A DNA stretch of 64,000 nt from Micavibrio sp. (GTDB taxonomy: Bacteria; Pseudomonadota; Alphaproteobacteria; Micavibrionales; UBA9664). Made by a program: the position numbers and the translations under genes. Positions 43,429-52,557 of this stretch are shown here, piece after piece. The notes below the pieces were generated by a model. That model worked only from the letters and a program-made list of their open reading frames with translations, had not been told where the DNA came from and did no database searches. Location of the stretch: the NCBI GenBank assembly GCA_002699085.1, contig PAAR01000012.1, positions 1 to 64,000 on the forward strand, written 5' to 3'. Within the stretch, counting starts at the first letter, position 1. Every line of letters starts with the position of its first letter.

Positions 43429-43459
43429 TATAATAGAAGTGCCACCAAAGGATTTGGTG
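43429..43459 (+). promoter_or_regulatory. Promoter and leader hairpin of usg
   Basis: A perfect -10 TATAAT (43429-43434) has no good -35 nearby. Immediately downstream CACCAAA (43443-43449) and TTTGGTG (43453-43459) form a 7-bp hairpin with a 3-base loop. A second palindrome, TGCAAATTTTGCA, follows. Confidence 0.55.
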
Positions 43460-43496
43460 CAAATTTTGCAACCTTCTTAGAAAAAGGAGAAAACAT

Positions 43497-43766
43497 ATGG
43501 TTGATAATAATTTTAGAGTGCAGTTAAATGATTATCGCCTCACAACGGCTGAGATCATCTATCATATGCCCGATCATCCAAACTTCTTGCAAAGTTATCT
43601 TTGGCAAAATTACGATATTGCCCCTAAATTTCCTGAATTGCGCAGGTTTTTAGACTTTTGGTCGCATAATCTTGATGGTAAATTGCATTCAATCTTACTA
43701 GCAAGCAAAGAAATTATTGAACCAGCAGCACTCACATTACGTGATACAGAATTTACACTGCATTAA
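43497..43766 (+). CDS. usg: Usg family protein
   Basis: An 89-residue protein that matches the alphaproteobacterial Usg family, known from a gene near trp genes; its function is unknown. Recognition rests on LTTAEIIYHMPDHPNFLQSYLWQNYDIAPKFPELRRFLDFW, which is highly conserved. It is preceded by AAAAAGGAGAAAAC, has its own promoter, and ends 1 base before the convergent ferredoxin gene. No trp genes are nearby. Confidence 0.93.
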   Translation: MVDNNFRVQLNDYRLTTAEIIYHMPDHPNFLQSYLWQNYDIAPKFPELRRFLDFWSHNLDGKLHSILLASKEIIEPAALTLRDTEFTLH

Positions 43767-43767
43767 T

Positions 43768-44085
43768 CTAGGCTTCTGAACCGGGTGCTAATGATACTTT
43801 AAGACCATCCAGCGCTTCTGACATCAATATCTGGCAGGATAAACGAGAATTATCCTCAACCTCGAAAGCACCGTCTAACATCTCCTCTTCATCATCTCTC
43901 ATTGCCTGTAATTTATCCAACCATTCAGGTGCTACATAAACATGGCAGGTCGCGCAAGAACATGCGCCACCGCATTCAGCCTTGATATTGAGGCCATGGT
44001 CTCGAATGATTTCCATGATACGCCAGCCCTCAAGCCCTTCCAGCTTGTGCTCAACACCATCATGATCTGTAACAAAAATATGCAT
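43768..44085 (-). CDS. 2Fe-2S ferredoxin (adrenodoxin type)
   Basis: A 105-residue ferredoxin for electron transfer. The iron-sulfur ligands are in AECGGACSCATCHVY (C-x5-C-x2-C) and the fourth in SRLSCQILMSEALDG, the arrangement of the adrenodoxin/Isc ferredoxin group. Its role may be iron-sulfur cluster assembly or a monooxygenase, but the partner is not in the window. It lies 5 bases downstream of the L,D-transpeptidase gene on the same strand and ends 1 base from convergent usg. Confidence 0.94.
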   Translation of the reverse strand: MHIFVTDHDGVEHKLEGLEGWRIMEIIRDHGLNIKAECGGACSCATCHVYVAPEWLDKLQAMRDDEEEMLDGAFEVEDNSRLSCQILMSEALDGLKVSLAPGSEA

Positions 44086-44090
44086 ATAAC

Positions 44091-45056
44091 TTAACGTAGC
44101 TCTTTATCTTCATATTGTGGACGTTCGAATATTTTCACTGGATAGCCTTTGCGTTCACGGATCACATCACGCACCAACGCCCAATCAATATCATAGGCCC
44201 ATTTACCCATTGCCTTACGAATATCGCTTAATTTACCCGCCTCAATATCATAAGAAGGTAAATAACCAGCCTCCATAAACGCATCCATTTCAGTAATATC
44301 TGGATGTGCCTCTAAGTAAAATACACCGTCCACCCATGCCATTTTCAATGGCTGGTTCACAACAGTGACTGGCATTTTATTTTGAGCGATGGCAAATACT
44401 TGTTTGATATCCTCAGGATACATGCGTATACAACCAGAACTAACACGGCGACCAATACCCCATGGTTTTGACGTACCGTGGATCAGATAATTAGGCCAGC
44501 CAAGATAAACAGCATGTGTCCCCAAAGGGTTGCCAGGACCTGGCTCTACAACCTTTGGTAAGTCTGGGTTCGCTTTGCGCATATCTGGTGTAGGTGTCCA
44601 TGTCGGGTTAGGGCGTTTCCAGCTCACATAGGTCTCACCCAATGGTGTTTCAAAACCTTCACGACCAATACCAATTGGAAAAGTCCGTATATCTTTATCT
44701 TTTTCATAGATATACATACGTAGCTCAGCCAAATTAATAACGATGCCTTCATGCTTGGCATCAGGCAATAGATTCCATAAGGGTAAAAGAATATTTGATC
44801 CCTCACCTGGTAACCATGGATCAATATCAGGGTTCGCTGCCCGCATTTCAATAAAGCCCATATCATACTTACGGGCAATTTCCAGCAATGTGTCGTCATA
44901 CTCACTTTTGACCGTTTTTAAAGATCCAATGGCCTGAGCATAAACAGTGGTTGAGACAGAAAAATAAACAAGACTAAGGACGACGAGAAACAACGCGCAA
45001 CGGGCTGGGTTGCGTGTTAGTGTGGTTCGCTGCAATTTGTTTAGAAACCGTTTCAT
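44091..45056 (-). CDS. L,D-transpeptidase (YkuD family) with LysM-like segment
   Basis: A peptidoglycan-modifying enzyme of about 321 residues, secreted to the periplasm. The signal peptide is near residues 18-42 (FLVVLSLVYFSVSTTVYA). A LysM-like segment follows (VKSEYDDTLLEIARKYDMGFIEMRAANPDIDPWLPGEG), then the YkuD catalytic core with LIHGTSKPWGIGRRVSSGCIRMYPED containing the catalytic His and Cys. It forms or remodels 3-3 cross-links, or attaches lipoprotein. The ATG at 45056 is preferred to TTG at 45068. The gene overlaps the upstream 150-residue gene by about 80 bp, so a shorter start inside the signal peptide is not possible. Confidence 0.92.
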   Translation of the reverse strand: MKRFLNKLQRTTLTRNPARCALFLVVLSLVYFSVSTTVYAQAIGSLKTVKSEYDDTLLEIARKYDMGFIEMRAANPDIDPWLPGEGSNILLPLWNLLPDAKHEGIVINLAELRMYIYEKDKDIRTFPIGIGREGFETPLGETYVSWKRPNPTWTPTPDMRKANPDLPKVVEPGPGNPLGTHAVYLGWPNYLIHGTSKPWGIGRRVSSGCIRMYPEDIKQVFAIAQNKMPVTVVNQPLKMAWVDGVFYLEAHPDITEMDAFMEAGYLPSYDIEAGKLSDIRKAMGKWAYDIDWALVRDVIRERKGYPVKIFERPQYEDKELR

Positions 45057-45426
45057 ATATCTGTCCAATATAGGTCAATACATCTTCAAAGCTATCATAG
45101 TTTAATGTACCGCCTTCAATATATTCAATTGCATACTGATTTTCACCTGTTCTTGCAACATGAAACTTCAAGTTTGGCTTAATGGCATCATAAAAACAAA
45201 ATACGACAGAAGAGCCATCAAATGAGGGGGCAGAAAATAGCCTTCCCCATGGCATAAAATCCATACCTGTTTTTTGTTTAAATGCTTCAACAAGGCTACC
45301 GACAAAGATACAAATTGCTCTCGATTGCTCTTGTTCAATATGCCAAACTTCTTGCTTGAAAGAGTTTGTGGCCGCTTTTGCTCGTTCGTTTTTAAATGCT
45401 TGTAAAGATGTAACACTGGCTGTCAT
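44974..45426 (-). CDS. Hypothetical protein, 150 aa
   Basis: A 150-residue soluble protein not assigned to a family. It begins MTASVTSLQAFKNERAK and has a central region with SRAICIFVGSLVEAFKQKTGMDFMPWG. The C-terminal 30 residues are encoded in the part that overlaps the L,D-transpeptidase start. Together with the DUF2794-like gene upstream and the transpeptidase downstream it forms a run on the same strand; such linkage suggests an operon, not a shared function. Alternative: the C-terminus could end earlier if the stop is a frame artefact, but the frame is open throughout. Confidence 0.62.
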   Translation of the reverse strand: MTASVTSLQAFKNERAKAATNSFKQEVWHIEQEQSRAICIFVGSLVEAFKQKTGMDFMPWGRLFSAPSFDGSSVVFCFYDAIKPNLKFHVARTGENQYAIEYIEGGTLNYDSFEDVLTYIGQIYETVSKQIAANHTNTQPSPLRVVSRRP

Positions 45427-45464
45427 GATTATGACTATAGACTAAGAAAAAAAGAATATGCAAA

Positions 45465-45857
45465 TTATTTTACGACGATCAATCGATCTTTTTGTGATTG
45501 CTTTCCTTTAGGGTCTTTGGCATTTACTGCACGGAACAGCGCCAAAACCTCTAAGAAACTCTCTGTACGCAATATTTGTGTTTCACGATAAAACAACCTA
45601 TAGAAAAAATCATTGCCTGATTTTTTAGCTTGAGAACGGTTCTTAGAAAGGCTGTATAAAGCCACAGAGCCTTGCCCGCCCTGATGATCGATAACTGAAA
45701 AAATACTTTGGCCGGATAGTGTATCGACTGCGTAGTCTTTCCACCCTTTTTTTAAAACACCTTCAGAATAACAAGATAAAATTTGCCTCAATTCAGAGGG
45801 TGAAAAAAGCATGACGTGCAACATGCCTTCTTTTCGTGTAAAGCCTTCAAAATCCAT
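45465..45857 (-). CDS. DUF2794-family protein
   Basis: A 130-residue protein that fits DUF2794, a conserved alphaproteobacterial family of unknown function. The supporting pattern is FSPSELRQILSCYSEGVLKKGWKDYAVDTLSGQSIFSVID near the N-terminus (family members show an ELxxILxLYxxxVxxGxWxDYAID-like run), then ALYSLSKNR and a C-terminal LEVLALFRAVNAKD. The YxxxVxxGxWxDYAxD spacing is preserved. Its last codons are Lys/Arg rich. It opens the run that includes the 150-residue gene, the L,D-transpeptidase and the ferredoxin. Confidence 0.75.
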   Translation of the reverse strand: MDFEGFTRKEGMLHVMLFSPSELRQILSCYSEGVLKKGWKDYAVDTLSGQSIFSVIDHQGGQGSVALYSLSKNRSQAKKSGNDFFYRLFYRETQILRTESFLEVLALFRAVNAKDPKGKQSQKDRLIVVK

Positions 45858-45982
45858 AACTTTATTGTACTATAAAAATAGTAATTTTTCCATTTTTAAA
45901 GACAATAACGGCTTTCTCTCTTGCGGTTTAAGCTGATACGTCCTAAATATGTTTAGAGTAAAAAAAGAAAGACACTAAGCCG

Positions 45983-46648
45983 ATGAACGATATCATTAAA
46001 GAAGCAGAAGAAGACTTACAAAAAGAACGTCTGTTGAATTTCTGGAATCAATACAAGTTTTTCATTATCGCAGCACTATCAGCTCTCATTTTAGGCACGG
46101 CGGCTGTCAGTCTGTACCAAGATTGGGCACTTAACCGTGACCATGCTGCAACGGCCAAAATTCGTGCAAGCTTGGTAGGTATCGCACCTGTTTCTCTCGA
46201 TGCACTTGAAAAGCTCGATCAAGAATTACCCAAAAAACACCGTGCAATTGCCGATATGTTGGCCGCTGATAAGGCAGTAGGCGGTGATGATAAAGCGACA
46301 ACCATTAAAAATTTACAAGCTGTTATTGATAATAATGTGGCAGATCCACTTTTACGTGATATGGCACGTGTTAACTTGGCGAGTGTCTATCTCAGCATTA
46401 AAGATACGGAGTTCAAGAAAATTGAAACAACATTATTACCTGTTTTAAAAGACCGTAAGAACGCATTTTATGTTCAGGCACTCCTTTATTTCTCAGTAGC
46501 ACAAGCCAATAAAGCTCAAGACTATGAGCAAGCTTTGGTGTCATTAGATAAAATTAAGAATGCTGAACAAAGTTCTTCTACAATAAATGAGCTGGCTCGT
46601 ATCTTAACGCTTGTTTATCAAAATGAACAAGAAAAGGCCGCAAAATGA
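45983..46648 (+). CDS. YfgM-like tetratricopeptide membrane protein
   Basis: A 221-residue protein with one N-terminal membrane helix (about 27-45, FFIIAALSALILGTAAVSLY) and a periplasmic TPR-like helical domain. It matches the YfgM-type family, which acts with the Sec translocon and periplasmic chaperones. It starts the typical yfgM-bamB-der cluster; its stop overlaps the bamB start by 4 bp. Confidence 0.88.
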   Translation: MNDIIKEAEEDLQKERLLNFWNQYKFFIIAALSALILGTAAVSLYQDWALNRDHAATAKIRASLVGIAPVSLDALEKLDQELPKKHRAIADMLAADKAVGGDDKATTIKNLQAVIDNNVADPLLRDMARVNLASVYLSIKDTEFKKIETTLLPVLKDRKNAFYVQALLYFSVAQANKAQDYEQALVSLDKIKNAEQSSSTINELARILTLVYQNEQEKAAK

Positions 46649-47976
46649 TTTCCCTCAACTATCGTTATTTTTTACTTATCTTAACCATGCTCACACTGAC
46701 GGCTTGTGGCTCGACATGGTTTGGTGAAAAAGAAGAGCCGCCCTTACCTGGTGAACGTATCTCTGTGCTTGAATTACAAAATAGCTTAGAGGCAGGGGAT
46801 GTCGCCCTAACAGCACAAGGTTTCATTGTCTCTGATGCTTGGGAAAATCAATTTTGGCCACAAAAAGGTGGTTACGCCAACCATAACATGCAGAATCTTG
46901 TCCTTAATACAGGTGCTTTGAAAAAAGCGTGGAGCGCAGATATTGGCGACGGCAATACAGATCGTCTTCCGCTGACATCACAACCAATTGTCGCTAACGG
47001 CATGTTATTTACCCTAGATAGTAAAAGTCATTTAAAAGCGATGAATGCCAAAACAGGTAAACAAATCTGGCAACGTAATCTAAAACCAAGCAAAGAGGAC
47101 TATGTTATTGGTGGCGGACTTGCTTATGGTGAAGATATGCTCTTTGCAACCACAGGCCGTGATGATGTTTATGCCCTAAACCCAGAAAATGGTGAACCTT
47201 ACTGGCGTGTACGCATTATTAGCCCAGCCCGTGCTGCACCGACAGTTCTAGATGGAAAGCTTTATATTACCACGCTAGATAACCGTCTCTTAACAATGGA
47301 TACAAAAACTGGTTCTGTCCTGTGGGATCATCAAGGCTTAGCAGAAACATCTGCGCTTCTTGGTGGAGCAAGTCCTGCAGCCAACAGCAACGTTGTTTTA
47401 ACTGCCTACTCTTCAGGCGAAATATTTGCGCTCCGCCCTGAAAATGGTTCTGTTGCGTGGTTTGATAATTTAACCTCTGTACGCAATGTGACTAATTTAT
47501 CCAAAATCAGTGACATCCGTGCACTGCCCGTCCTAGACCGTGGTCTTGTTGTAGCAGTTAGCTATGGTGGTCAAATGGTTGCTATCGATGAGCGTACGGG
47601 TGAACGTATTTGGCAACGTGATTTAAGCTCAGCTGAAACCCCTTGGATTGCTGGTAATCTTATTTTTGTTATCACCGCCGACAATAAAATGGTCGCCTTA
47701 GGTCGTGATAGCGGTACATATGCTTGGATCACACCTTTACGAGAATTTGAGAACCAAAAAGATAATATTGGCGCAGTGAGCTGGACAGCCCCTGTATTAG
47801 CTGGCGGACGCCTTATTCTATTCAACAGCCTTGGCGAAGCCGCAGAAATTAACCCTGAAAATGGCGAATTAATCCGCAATTGGGAAATTAAATCTGGCGT
47901 CTCAATAGCCCCTATTGTGGCAGGCGGTATGTTATATGTATTAGCCGATAACGGCACGATATACGCTTATGAATAA
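46645..47976 (+). CDS. bamB: Outer-membrane protein assembly factor BamB
   Basis: A 443-residue lipoprotein of the beta-barrel assembly machinery. The signal peptide ends with the lipobox LTACGST (Cys about 21). The body is a PQQ-like eight-bladed beta-propeller with repeated blades such as [49 protein letters not shown] and [17 protein letters not shown]. It is somewhat longer than E. coli BamB (392). It overlaps both neighbours (yfgM 4 bp, der 8 bp), so the three genes form one operon. Confidence 0.94.
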   Translation: MISLNYRYFLLILTMLTLTACGSTWFGEKEEPPLPGERISVLELQNSLEAGDVALTAQGFIVSDAWENQFWPQKGGYANHNMQNLVLNTGALKKAWSADIGDGNTDRLPLTSQPIVANGMLFTLDSKSHLKAMNAKTGKQIWQRNLKPSKEDYVIGGGLAYGEDMLFATTGRDDVYALNPENGEPYWRVRIISPARAAPTVLDGKLYITTLDNRLLTMDTKTGSVLWDHQGLAETSALLGGASPAANSNVVLTAYSSGEIFALRPENGSVAWFDNLTSVRNVTNLSKISDIRALPVLDRGLVVAVSYGGQMVAIDERTGERIWQRDLSSAETPWIAGNLIFVITADNKMVALGRDSGTYAWITPLREFENQKDNIGAVSWTAPVLAGGRLILFNSLGEAAEINPENGELIRNWEIKSGVSIAPIVAGGMLYVLADNGTIYAYE

Positions 47977-49405
47977 AAAATATTTTAAAGTCGCACTGAT
48001 TGGCCGTCCCAATGTCGGTAAATCCACCTTGTTTAATAAAATTATTGGCAAGCAAATGGCTATCGTTGATGATCGCCCTGGAGTTACACGTGATTTCCGT
48101 GAAGCTGATATTGTCATTCAAGGTAAAGCTGTAACGATGATTGATACGGCTGGTATGGAGAATGAACACGACCAATCAATGTTTGGCCGTATGCGCCAAC
48201 AAACAGAAAAAGCCATTGAGATCGCCGATCTTTTAGTCTTCGTCATGGATGGCCGTGAAGGCGTAACGCCTTTAGATGCGGCCTTTGCCAAAGAATTAAG
48301 AAAGATCAAGAAAGATAAAATCCTCGTTGTCAATAAATGTGAAAGCTCCAAAGGAGATTTCGGTATTGCCGATAGTTACTCACTCGGTTTTGGTGAGCCT
48401 TTACCTGTTTCTGCTGAGCATGGCTTAGGCATCGGCGAATTAAGTGGCTATATCGTCTCTTGCATTCCTGAAGAAAGTGCCAGCGACTATGACGTTGAAG
48501 AGGAAGAAAAAACCGATGAAGATTTTGATCGCTTAGATGCCCTAGAGGGCCAAGAAGAGGTTATCATTCCTGAAATTTCAGAAGAAGAAAAGAAAAAACC
48601 TATTAAACTGGCTATCGTTGGTCGTCCCAATGTCGGTAAATCAACACTGGTTAACGCACTTTTAAATGAGAAACGGGTGATGACTGGCCCAGAGGCGGGC
48701 GTCACACGGGACGCCATTGCCATTGATTGGGTCTATCAAGACACAGCATTCAAACTTGTCGATACCGCAGGCTTGCGCCGTAAAAGTAAAGTCGTTGATC
48801 CTATTGAGAAAATGTCGACAGCCGATTCATATCGAGCCATTCGCTTGGCACAAATTGTTGTATTGGTTATTGACGGGACATTAGGCCTTGATAAACAAGA
48901 TATACAAATTGCCGCCCATGCTATTGAGGAAGGCCGTGCGCTTGTTTTAGCAATTAATAAATGGGACGCTATGGACACACGGGCTGAAACCATGGATCAA
49001 ATCAAAGATCGCATTGAGCTATCTTTGGGTCAGATAAAAGACCTGCCGATACAGATGATTTCAGCACAAAATGCCCGTAATCTTGATAAATTGATGGATC
49101 GTGTATTAGAAGCTTATGATTATTGGAATCGCCGTACCTCAACAGGTAAAGTAAACAGATGGCTGGATGCCGTAGTCAGCCATCACCCGCCACCTCTATA
49201 CCGTGGTAAACCAAATAAATTGCGCTACATGACTCAGATAAATACACGTCCACCGACCTTTGCGATGTGGCTTTCAAGTCCAAAAGACCTGCCAGATAGT
49301 TATGTGCGCTATATGACGAATAAAATACGTGAAGATTTTGATCTGCCAGGTACACCTATCCGTATCCTGCTACGTAAATCTAAAAACCCTTACGCGGATA
49401 GATAA
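47969..49405 (+). CDS. der: Ribosome biogenesis GTPase Der
   Basis: A 478-residue double GTPase for 50S subunit assembly. The two G1 loops are [14 protein letters not shown] (residues 12-25) and [15 protein letters not shown], each with its G3 DTAG and G4 NKCE or NKWD. The G-domain linker is unusually acidic ([20 protein letters not shown]), as is common in this protein. The C-terminal KH-like domain contains [27 protein letters not shown]. The convergent ATP-grasp gene abuts its stop. Confidence 0.96.
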   Translation: MNKKYFKVALIGRPNVGKSTLFNKIIGKQMAIVDDRPGVTRDFREADIVIQGKAVTMIDTAGMENEHDQSMFGRMRQQTEKAIEIADLLVFVMDGREGVTPLDAAFAKELRKIKKDKILVVNKCESSKGDFGIADSYSLGFGEPLPVSAEHGLGIGELSGYIVSCIPEESASDYDVEEEEKTDEDFDRLDALEGQEEVIIPEISEEEKKKPIKLAIVGRPNVGKSTLVNALLNEKRVMTGPEAGVTRDAIAIDWVYQDTAFKLVDTAGLRRKSKVVDPIEKMSTADSYRAIRLAQIVVLVIDGTLGLDKQDIQIAAHAIEEGRALVLAINKWDAMDTRAETMDQIKDRIELSLGQIKDLPIQMISAQNARNLDKLMDRVLEAYDYWNRRTSTGKVNRWLDAVVSHHPPPLYRGKPNKLRYMTQINTRPPTFAMWLSSPKDLPDSYVRYMTNKIREDFDLPGTPIRILLRKSKNPYADR

Positions 49406-50257
49406 TTATACTCTTGAAAGCAAGCCACATTGATTAGCGATCTGGATTGAGATACCTGGGCGAGCGTTAATCTCTAGGATCATTGGGCCTTTATTTTTAT
49501 CAAGCACGATATCGACGCCAATATACCCCAAGCCAGACGCTTTTTGCATCTTGGTTGCCATATCAAGCATATCTTTCCAATAGGGAATTTGGCGCCCTGT
49601 CAGGGGTTTATTGGTTTCTGGATGTACGTCTATGTAACGATTACGTTGAATGGCTGTTGTGGTGATGCCTGTATCCATATCAATGCCGACCCCGACCCCA
49701 CCAGTATGTAGATTAGCCTTACCATCAGAGGCTTTAGAGGGCAGACGTAGCATACCCATCAATACTTTACCCTCCAACACGATAAGACGAATATCTGGAA
49801 CACCTTGATACGCAATCTCATCAAAGATTGGGTCAAACTCCACCATACGCTCAATGACAATTGTGTCATCATGGCCGCCAAGTGAATACATACCAGAAAG
49901 CATGTTTTGAAGATGGTAGCGGGTTTCTTGCCGTGACATGATGTTACCTGAAGCCTTTTTATACCCTGCCATTACTTTCTCGATAATGACCAAGATACCA
50001 TCACCACCAGAGCCACGATCAGGCTTAACGACAAATTTATCATAAGGCTGAACTATATCCTCAAACTGCTTCACTTCATATTGATAGCGAATATTGGCAA
50101 AAAGATCGGGCACATTAAGACCAAGACTCAAAGCGATCTCTTTAGTTTTTAACTTGCTGTCTGCGTTAGGATAAAATTTACGGCGATTATGCGCCAAAAC
50201 AAAATCAAGGTTTCGTTTATTAATGCCAACAATGCCTGCTTCTTTAAATCCAAACAT
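49406..50257 (-). CDS. RimK-like ATP-grasp ligase (alpha-L-glutamate ligase-like)
   Basis: A 283-residue ATP-grasp protein of the alpha-L-glutamate ligase-like family. N-terminal GINKRNLDFVLAHN and NADSKLKTKEIALSLGLNVPD precede the nucleotide-binding loop FVVKPDRGSGGDGILV. Substrate and metal regions are YQGVPDIRLIVLEGKVLMGMLRLPSKASDGKANLHTGGVGVG and the C-terminal GPMILEINARPGISIQIANQCG. It lies 9 bases downstream of the 7TM-transglutaminase gene and is the last gene of a three-gene operon with a retropepsin-like protease. The family is thought to make or attach peptides, but acceptor and amino acid are unknown. Confidence 0.87.
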   Translation of the reverse strand: MFGFKEAGIVGINKRNLDFVLAHNRRKFYPNADSKLKTKEIALSLGLNVPDLFANIRYQYEVKQFEDIVQPYDKFVVKPDRGSGGDGILVIIEKVMAGYKKASGNIMSRQETRYHLQNMLSGMYSLGGHDDTIVIERMVEFDPIFDEIAYQGVPDIRLIVLEGKVLMGMLRLPSKASDGKANLHTGGVGVGIDMDTGITTTAIQRNRYIDVHPETNKPLTGRQIPYWKDMLDMATKMQKASGLGYIGVDIVLDKNKGPMILEINARPGISIQIANQCGLLSRV

Positions 50258-50266
50258 GGTTTATTA

Positions 50267-51859
50267 CTAACCTTTTTGTTGCTTTTCAATCGCCCGCTTT
50301 AAAGCCCAAAAACGCTTATATTCAGACAATTTATAGCCATTATAACGGCCCAATACGAGTGACAAGCCAAACACTAAGAACAAGATTTCTGGGAAAGTGA
50401 AAACGAAATGTTTGATAAACGGATTAATCAAAATAAAGTAAATAATGCACGCAATTAGCATAGAACCGCAAGAAGCCGTCATCGCTTCTTTGCCACCAGA
50501 TTCATCCCACATAGTAGAAACACGCTCAATAAACATAGTGATAATAACAACGGGGAATAACGCAACAGAAAGACCAAGTTGTAAATGCATATCTTTTGAT
50601 AAAACCATAAAAGCGGCAATAAACAAAATCGTTACCGTTAAAATAGCCGATAAACGTGGCACCATCAGCAACCTTAAACGGTCTAAATTAGCACGCACAA
50701 CCATCCCAACAGCGATCAGACTACCAAAGAATAAAATGCCGTAGAACACCCCTGTTTCACGGAAAGCAACAGCAATCAACACGGGCATAAATGTACCAAT
50801 TGTTTTAACACCCACAACCTGTCGCAAAAAAGAAACAAGCAGTGCGCCAATAGGGAAAAGTAACAATACCTGCAAAACTAACTGCTGATCTAAAGGCAAT
50901 GTTTGCAGGGTAAATTTATAGATTAAAGGCTGCTTTTCTTCTGCCTGCCATAGGGCTCGTGTGAACGCACCATCTTGATTACCTTTTACAAGAATATTTA
51001 AACGAGCTTCTTTAAAATTCTTGATTTCATATAGAGGGCTATTCCCTGTCCACCAACGATAGATTTGCAAAGACTTACCCTGAAGCTCTGGATCTGTAAA
51101 AAAGCGCCGCCATACATCATCACTATCATCATTACTGCGAATTTCTACCCAGCGCAGAATATCAGCATTACGTACTTCATCAGCCAGTAAAATACCGTTG
51201 GCAGCACGGCTTTCATACCCTTCAACACGGGCTAATATAACCATCAGGGCGGCTAAATCCTTTGCCTTCATTTGATCCATCAGAAAGGCTGCTTTTTGCG
51301 TGTCTTCACTCAAAATAGCCTGAACTTCTTTTAAAAATGACAGCGGCGTTGATGAACGAGAATCCGCACGATCAATCACGAAATCAATTGTATCGTAGAG
51401 TGCTTGTGTCTCTGGCGATGGATTGGAAATACGGTTTTCAACTGTATAGCGGGTTTTTAAATAATCTGTCTTATCTGTTGCAGGTGCTGCCCCTTGGTTC
51501 GCATCTAAACCATAAATCAGAAAACGTGCATAAATACTTTCACGTGAATCTGGATTGCGCTTAGTTAACAAAAGTTCACGGCCTTTGTTTTGCTTGTCCT
51601 CACCAAAACCATTGGCAATTTTTTGGATGGAAACAACGGAATAACCTTCATTTTCTTCTGGAAGTGTTAATCTAAAAGTAGAAGCATCTTTAGATTTATG
51701 TCCACGCTCTAATGTCCCTTGCAGCTCAATATACCAACTATTTACTGTGGTTTCTGGCGTTACAGGATAGTTCAGCACGTTTATTTTGTAATAAATAATA
51801 CTTGCCGCTAATAAGCCGAACAAAATACAAATAATCAGCGAAATCCAGCTACGCACCAT
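50267..51859 (-). CDS. Inactive-transglutaminase-like protein with seven membrane helices
   Basis: A 530-residue membrane protein. An N-terminal anchor (about 5-25) precedes an extracytoplasmic transglutaminase-like domain (about 35-340). The C-terminal third has seven hydrophobic segments (from VLQVLLLFPIGALLVSFLRQV to ILFLVFGLSLVLGRYNGY). The transglutaminase-like part lacks an obvious Cys-His-Asp triad, since it has no cysteine at all, consistent with an inactive family member (Transglut_i_TM/7TM_transglut type). It stands between the retropepsin-like and ATP-grasp genes. A periplasmic peptide-binding and transport or signalling role is an inference from the fold and neighbours. Confidence 0.85.
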   Translation of the reverse strand: MVRSWISLIICILFGLLAASIIYYKINVLNYPVTPETTVNSWYIELQGTLERGHKSKDASTFRLTLPEENEGYSVVSIQKIANGFGEDKQNKGRELLLTKRNPDSRESIYARFLIYGLDANQGAAPATDKTDYLKTRYTVENRISNPSPETQALYDTIDFVIDRADSRSSTPLSFLKEVQAILSEDTQKAAFLMDQMKAKDLAALMVILARVEGYESRAANGILLADEVRNADILRWVEIRSNDDSDDVWRRFFTDPELQGKSLQIYRWWTGNSPLYEIKNFKEARLNILVKGNQDGAFTRALWQAEEKQPLIYKFTLQTLPLDQQLVLQVLLLFPIGALLVSFLRQVVGVKTIGTFMPVLIAVAFRETGVFYGILFFGSLIAVGMVVRANLDRLRLLMVPRLSAILTVTILFIAAFMVLSKDMHLQLGLSVALFPVVIITMFIERVSTMWDESGGKEAMTASCGSMLIACIIYFILINPFIKHFVFTFPEILFLVFGLSLVLGRYNGYKLSEYKRFWALKRAIEKQQKG

Positions 51860-51893
51860 GTAGGCAATGTCCTTTTAACAAGTAAAGATTGTA

Positions 51894-52487
51894 TTACTCA
51901 GAGGTCTCAAAACTAGGACAATTTGGTCTTGCTGTAAATGCCTTTGATGAATCAACCGCTAAATGGCCTTTAGCCAGCATATTACGCCCTACCAATAAAT
52001 CATAAATAAATACATCACGTTCAGCGAGGTTTACTTCTTCTTCAATTGCAACACCCGCAATACAAAGATTCATTTCAATGACTGGACGACGGAAATAACC
52101 CCCATCACGTTTTTTAATACGAACATAACGTTTAACAGGGTATTTCATCTGTTTCGTATTACCTTCTTTATCAATAATGAGTTTAAAGATGACATCATCT
52201 TTTTTACCCTTTTCTTCATATTCTTTGATCTCAATAATCTCTGCATGAATAGAAGAAGTCTTCGCACCTGTATCCAATTTAGCTTTTATTTTATTATCAA
52301 TTGCTTCAACAAAAACATTCTCAACATAACCAACAACAATAGAATCGGCGGCATTATCCTCAGCATTTGGCGCTGTTTCTTCAGTTAAGCCCGTTTCTGT
52401 TTTTGCATAGGCATGACTGTTCACAGCACAGCCAAGTACTATCAGAAAACATAAACCAATTATTTTATATATGTGCATTAGCTGCAT
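51894..52487 (-). CDS. Retropepsin-like (RimB/DUF785) aspartic protease, exported
   Basis: A 197-residue protein with a signal peptide (about 1-27, ending SHAYAKT). The aspartic protease loop is IKAKLDTGAKTSSIHA, with the DTGA motif, and the body has VKRYVRIKKRDGGYFRRPVIEMNLCIAG and DLLVGRNMLAKGHLAVD. This matches the RimB/DUF785 family of retropepsin-like proteases, which act as dimers. It is the first gene of the operon with the 7TM-transglutaminase-like and ATP-grasp proteins, so a periplasmic trimming of a peptide modification is possible. An N-terminal acidic segment (ETGLTEETAPNAEDNAADS) links the signal peptide to the domain. Confidence 0.85.
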   Translation of the reverse strand: MQLMHIYKIIGLCFLIVLGCAVNSHAYAKTETGLTEETAPNAEDNAADSIVVGYVENVFVEAIDNKIKAKLDTGAKTSSIHAEIIEIKEYEEKGKKDDVIFKLIIDKEGNTKQMKYPVKRYVRIKKRDGGYFRRPVIEMNLCIAGVAIEEEVNLAERDVFIYDLLVGRNMLAKGHLAVDSSKAFTARPNCPSFETSE

Positions 52488-52557
52488 CTTATCCTCTTTA
52501 TCATCTTATTTAGGGGGACACTAATGCATAAAAACGTCTTTAGAATCAATGATAAAA

